DNA from: Methyloprofundus sp.
GTDB lineage: Bacteria; Pseudomonadota; Gammaproteobacteria; Methylococcales; Methylomonadaceae
NCBI GenBank assembly: GCA_030619185.1
Contig: JAUXBW010000108.1
Span: 1-7,927, forward strand
Reading direction: 5' to 3'
Length of the DNA stretch: 7,927 nucleotides
Positions 4,951 through 7,927 of this stretch are shown here, piece by piece (position 1 is the first letter of the stretch; the number at the start of each line of letters is the position of its first letter). Both the position numbers and the translations under genes were made by a program. The notes below the pieces were generated by a model, which saw only the letters and a program-made list of their open reading frames with translations, searched no databases and was not told the origin of the DNA.

Positions 4951-6368
4951 TATTTGAATAGCTCATTCGCAGCAACTTGAGTTGAACTCAGTTGTGCTAA
5001 TTGCTGTAGCAGGAGCCTGGATTTTTCTCTAAAGTCCGCTTTATACTTTGCCTGTATAGGGCTGGCATTGGGTAGTTTGACTGTTAACGGGTTACGATGT
5101 ACGCCATTGACACGAAATTCATAATGCAAGTGTGGGCCTGAAGCAAGTCCTGATTTACCAACGTAGCCGATGACCTGGCCTTGTTTAACGCGCGAGCCAA
5201 CGCGCAGACTTTTCTTGAATTTAGACATATGCGCATAAAGAGTGCTGTATTTGTGGCCATGCTGAACGATAATCACTCTTCCATATCCACCTTTACGTCC
5301 ACGGAAAGTAATTTTTCCATCACCTGAGGATTTGATAGGGGTGCCTGTTCGTGCTGCATAATCGACTCCTTTATGAGCGCGGATGCGGTTTAGCACCGGG
5401 TGTTTGCGTTTCAGGTTAAAATGAGAGCTAATGCGTGCAAAGGCAATTGGGGTGCGTAGAAAAGCCTTACGCAAGCTGTCTCCGGAAGAGCTATAGTAAC
5501 TGATCTTACCTGCCGGGTTTTTATATCGAACAGCGGTTAAAGACTTGCCTTGATTAATAAATTCTGCGGCTAAGATCTTTCCTGAGCCAATAAATTCATC
5601 GCCCATGTATAATTTTTCATAGATGACAGAGAATCTATCACCCTCATGAAGGTTAAGCGCAACATCAATATCCCAGGCAAAAATATTTGCAAGTTGCATA
5701 ATGATATTATTCGATAAGCCCGCATTTTGACCGTCAAGAAAAAGTGAAGAGTGGATGATCCCTGTTGCGCTATTGATGCGCCGGTCTAACTCCTCTTCAA
5801 TAAGCTCAACTTTGAAGCTGCCGTCTTCCAGTCGGGTCGCTTTGAGTTCTGCGTAGGCGCTTTTCTTGTATACTAAATGGCTTAAGTTGCCAGATAGGTC
5901 ATGACCAATCAATAAAGATTGTCCAGGTTGTATGGTCGCGAATTTAGAGCTGATATCATTAGCATAGATTATATTGTTTAAATCCAGCCTACTTAAGTTG
6001 TTACTTAAGAAAATTGCGGAAAGACTTTCACCCGATGCGATTTTATGTTCTTGCCAGATGGTTGATAGGCTTTGCATGCTCTGCGTTGGGGCGTTAGCTG
6101 AGCTTACCTCATGTGGGGAAGTTTCTGGTGGATCTACTTCCGTTACCAATGCATCGCTTTTCCCGCTTTGCTCCATTTTTGTAGTTATGTCCGGGATGGT
6201 TAATGCGATACTTGCAGGGAGTGGCGTTGCAGATTTTTCTGAAAAGAAAGCGTAACTGATAGTTATAATAGTAGCGCAAGCAAAACCAATAAATAGGTGC
6301 TTTGGCCGGTTGTTTGTTTCATTTTTTGGCGGGTTAGTAGATTGGTATAAGTCGTTTTGATAGCGCAT
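4950..6368 (-). CDS. Membrane-anchored M23 peptidoglycan endopeptidase (MepM-like)
   Basis: 472 residues. A single N-terminal membrane segment (about 24-42) follows a short polar cytosolic stretch, then a low-complexity linker (45-100). A LysM/OapA-like module (about 104-156, HKIASGESLSAIF ... IQPGQSLLIG) precedes a beta-rich region and a C-terminal LytM/M23 domain (about 310-430). Zinc and catalytic residues are intact: His332 and Asp336 in HKGVDYA, His380 in YAHMS, His413 and His415 in GPHLHYEF. It should cleave peptide cross-links in the periplasm during growth; E. coli MepM is the closest architecture I know. It is first in a pair with anmK, whose substrate comes from wall turnover. The ATG at 6368 lies 7 nt after a TATAAT box, hinting at a leaderless mRNA. 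No alternative start exists before the membrane segment. Confidence 0.93.
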   Translation of the reverse strand: MRYQNDLYQSTNPPKNETNNRPKHLFIGFACATIITISYAFFSEKSATPLPASIALTIPDITTKMEQSGKSDALVTEVDPPETSPHEVSSANAPTQSMQSLSTIWQEHKIASGESLSAIFLSNNLSRLDLNNIIYANDISSKFATIQPGQSLLIGHDLSGNLSHLVYKKSAYAELKATRLEDGSFKVELIEEELDRRINSATGIIHSSLFLDGQNAGLSNNIIMQLANIFAWDIDVALNLHEGDRFSVIYEKLYMGDEFIGSGKILAAEFINQGKSLTAVRYKNPAGKISYYSSSGDSLRKAFLRTPIAFARISSHFNLKRKHPVLNRIRAHKGVDYAARTGTPIKSSGDGKITFRGRKGGYGRVIIVQHGHKYSTLYAHMSKFKKSLRVGSRVKQGQVIGYVGKSGLASGPHLHYEFRVNGVHRNPLTVKLPNASPIQAKYKADFREKSRLLLQQLAQLSSTQVAANELFK

Positions 6369-6375
6369 CCCTATA

Positions 6376-6381
6376 ATTATA
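6376..6381 (-). promoter_or_regulatory. -10 box very close to the M23 gene start
   Basis: On the reverse strand TATAAT occupies 6381-6376 and the ATG begins at 6368, so transcription would begin at or within a base or two of the A of the start codon. A TAGGCA at 6405-6400 (4 of 6 to TTGACA) with an 18-bp spacer is the best -35. The only Shine-Dalgarno-like bases, AGGG, directly abut the ATG and are too close to work normally. Confidence 0.45.
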
Positions 6382-6475
6382 AGGTGTTTTTTTTACTAAT
6401 GCCTAATATTATATTACGTCAAACTCATAATGAAAAAGAGTTACTCGTATAGTACTCACTAAACAAAACTGATAA

Positions 6476-6487
6476 TTAACGCGTTAA
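6476..6487. promoter_or_regulatory. Perfect 12-bp palindrome in the M23-tyrS divergent spacer
   Basis: TTAACGCGTTAA is fully symmetric and sits in the middle of the 224-bp region between the divergent M23 and tyrS genes. Such a site could bind a dimeric regulator of either gene. No regulator is recognised from it and chance occurrence is possible. Confidence 0.3.
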
Positions 6488-6511
6488 GATTCTGTATTTA
6501 TTGGGGTTTAT

Positions 6512-6544
6512 GGCTAATAGAGTTTGATGGGTGCTGTATTAGCC
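6512..6544 (+). promoter_or_regulatory. 8-bp hairpin upstream of tyrS
   Basis: GGCTAATA (6512-6519) and TATTAGCC (6537-6544) are perfect inverted repeats around a 17-nt loop, ending 48 nt before the tyrS GTG. No U-run follows, so it is not an attenuator of the classical kind. It is either a leader RNA stem or a protein site overlapping the promoter. No convincing tyrS promoter is visible in the spacer; TAGAAT at 6579 would start transcription almost on the start codon. Confidence 0.35.
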
Positions 6545-6592
6545 TGGCAAGGTGAGGTTTTCAAGATTAAAACAAATATAGAATATTAAAAG

Positions 6593-7795
6593 GTGAAGCA
6601 ATTGCAAGATGATGTATTGGCGCAACTAAAGCGCGGAACAGACGAAATTCTGGTAGAAGCAGAGTTGAAAAAAAAACTGGATGAAGGACGGTCATTGCGT
6701 ATTAAGGCGGGATTTGATCCTACTGCGCCAGATTTACATTTAGGGCATACGGTTTTAATAAATAAATTAAAACAATTTCAGAATCTTGGGCATGAAGTCC
6801 TGTTCTTGATTGGCGACTTTACCGGAATGATAGGGGATCCTACCGGGAAGAATGTCACCAGAAAGCCATTAACTCGAGATGATGTGATCGAAAATGCAAA
6901 ATCTTATGAGCAGCAGATTTTTAAAATTCTGGATCCAGTTAAAACGTTAGTTCTGTTTAACTCCAGCTGGATGAATGCAATGAATCCAGCTGAACTAATT
7001 CAGTTGGCAGCGAAGAGTACTGTTGCTCGAATGCTGGAACGAGATGATTTTAGTAAGCGTTATAAAGGTGGCCAGTCTATAGCAATTCATGAGTTTCTAT
7101 ATCCATTAATACAAGGGTATGACTCAGTGGCAATGAAGGCGGACGTGGAGTTGGGCGGAACAGATCAGAAATTTAACTTACTGATGGGGCGGCAATTACA
7201 GGAAATGTATGGTCAGAAACCACAAGTGGTGATGACGGTCCCCATACTGGAAGGTCTGGATGGTGTGCAGAAAATGTCCAAATCTTTAAATAACTATATA
7301 GGTATAGCAGATGCACCCGATGATATGTTCGGTAAGATCATGTCGATATCAGATGAGTTGATGTGGCGCTATTTTGAATTATTAAGTTTTCGACCCATGC
7401 AGGAAATTGCCGAATGGCATAAAGAATGTCAGCAAGGAGCAAACCCGCGTAATTATAAGGTGAAGTTGGCACAGGAAATTATTGCCCGATTTCATGATCA
7501 AGCAGCAGCGGTAAAAGCACTGGAAAAATTTGAAGCACAATTCAAACGCGGCGCAATACCGGATGATATACCTGAAATAGAGTTAACGGCTAGCACTGAA
7601 GGTTATGCAATTGCTTTATTGTTGAAAGATGCAGGCCTAACGTCAGGTACCTCGGATTCTAACAGAATGGTAAAGCAAGGAGCTGTAAAGATTGACGGAG
7701 AAAAATTAATGGATGGAAAGTTACTTGTTCAGTCGGGAACCGAGCATATCTACCAGGTAGGCAAAAGAAAATTTGCCAAAGTTAAAATACTGTAG
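6593..7795 (+). CDS. tyrS: Tyrosyl-tRNA synthetase (TyrZ-type)
   Basis: 400 residues from a GTG start. It activates tyrosine with ATP and charges tRNA-Tyr in the cytosol. Class I signatures are intact: HLGH (49-52), tyrosine-pocket residues in YPLIQGYDS (170-178) and GGTDQKFN (188-195), and KMSKS (227-231). The C-terminal S4 RNA-binding domain spans about 335-398. The [14 protein letters not shown] segment (73-86) places it with the TyrZ-like branch, as in P. aeruginosa PA0668. Start choice: AAAGGTGA (6589-6596) touches the GTG but is 5 nt before an in-frame TTG at 6602, so the ribosome may begin at TTG and make a protein three residues shorter. The MKxxx N-terminus recalled for Pseudomonas favours GTG. 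The stop codon lies in a REP-like repeat. Confidence 0.95.
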   Translation: MKQLQDDVLAQLKRGTDEILVEAELKKKLDEGRSLRIKAGFDPTAPDLHLGHTVLINKLKQFQNLGHEVLFLIGDFTGMIGDPTGKNVTRKPLTRDDVIENAKSYEQQIFKILDPVKTLVLFNSSWMNAMNPAELIQLAAKSTVARMLERDDFSKRYKGGQSIAIHEFLYPLIQGYDSVAMKADVELGGTDQKFNLLMGRQLQEMYGQKPQVVMTVPILEGLDGVQKMSKSLNNYIGIADAPDDMFGKIMSISDELMWRYFELLSFRPMQEIAEWHKECQQGANPRNYKVKLAQEIIARFHDQAAAVKALEKFEAQFKRGAIPDDIPEIELTASTEGYAIALLLKDAGLTSGTSDSNRMVKQGAVKIDGEKLMDGKLLVQSGTEHIYQVGKRKFAKVKIL

Positions 7796-7822
7796 GAGCG
7801 GTCTTTAGCCGCGAAAGGCCGG
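7790..7822 (+). repeat. REP-like element overlapping the tyrS stop codon
   Basis: The segment opens CTGTAGGAGCGG and ends GCCGCGAAAGGCCGG, with a small stem GCGG (7798-7801)/CCGC (7809-7812). This closely follows the roughly 35-bp REP of Pseudomonas putida and relatives (GTAGGAGCGG ... CCGCGA ... GGCCGG, from memory). The TAG stop of tyrS is the TAG of the repeat. A further weak inverted repeat, CGGGC (7820-7824)/GCCCG (7839-7843), follows and may aid termination, but there is no U-tract. Confidence 0.7.
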
Positions 7823-7896
7823 GCGAGATATACGCTAAGCCCGATTTCACAGTGGTACCTGAGTCACAGTTTTGCAGGTGACGCACATCTATAGCC

Positions 7897-7920
7897 AAAG
7901 AAAAAAATAAAGCCTTGAAT
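7897..7920 (+). promoter_or_regulatory. Possible UP element and -35 of a promoter leaving the window
   Basis: An A-rich tract (7897-7911) is followed by TTGAAT (7915-7920), the layout of an UP element upstream of a -35 box in strong promoters such as those of rRNA operons. The -10 would lie just beyond the window. In P. aeruginosa an rRNA operon follows the tyrS homologue (from memory), which makes this suggestive only. Confidence 0.25.
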
Positions 7921-7927
7921 GCAGATA

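Noticed and set aside
5974..6255. 93-codon plus-strand frame
   Set aside because: Antisense shadow of the M23 gene's N-terminal half; hydrophobic look comes from the complementary codons.
1..7927. tRNA, rRNA, CRISPR array, insertion sequence or defence system
   Set aside because: No cloverleaf, 16S/23S signature, regularly spaced direct repeats or transposase was seen; the genes are housekeeping or common regulators.

Overview
The window looks like a chromosomal segment from a free-living, fairly AT-rich gammaproteobacterium. The core block tyrS / M23 peptidase / anmK / erpA, with the middle two genes on the opposite strand to the outer two, is the arrangement I recall from Pseudomonas and relatives (P. 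aeruginosa PA0665-PA0668). Low GC and the non-Pseudomonas genes to the left argue against Pseudomonas itself; I cannot name the genus. All main genes are intact. I see no phage, transposase, CRISPR, tRNA or rRNA.

Left part (1-2253). A minus-strand gene begins at 30 and runs out of the window. It is followed by about 300 bp of non-coding DNA with a 76-bp double-hairpin repeat and an imperfect palindrome. Then come a beta-class carbonic anhydrase (minus) and a divergent LysR-family regulator (plus). The 218 bp between them hold two mirror-image TATAAT boxes inside an inverted repeat and a LysR-type T-N11-A palindrome just before the regulator. The regulator ends at a clear intrinsic terminator.

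Middle part (2222-3381). A secreted Sel1-repeat protein with a C-terminal peptidoglycan-binding-like segment is preceded by a 7-codon open frame that overlaps its start as ATGA. Downstream lies a roughly 163-bp near-continuous palindrome, the most structured non-coding object here.

Right part (3300-7927). erpA (Fe-S carrier) has a near-consensus sigma-70 promoter overlapped by an IscR type-1-like site. The M23 endopeptidase and anmK form a minus-strand pair overlapping by 1 nt. They link cell-wall cleavage with recovery of the anhydro-muramyl sugars released by wall turnover. tyrS is divergent from that pair, and its stop codon lies inside a REP-like hairpin. The last 30 bp resemble the start of a strong promoter (A-tract, then TTGAAT), which by Pseudomonas synteny could belong to an rRNA operon just outside.

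I found no convincing new multi-gene system. The observations most worth following are non-coding: the large palindrome at 3100-3262, the mirrored divergent promoters, the mini-cistron before the Sel1 gene, a possible leaderless start for the peptidase, and the REP-tyrS overlap.
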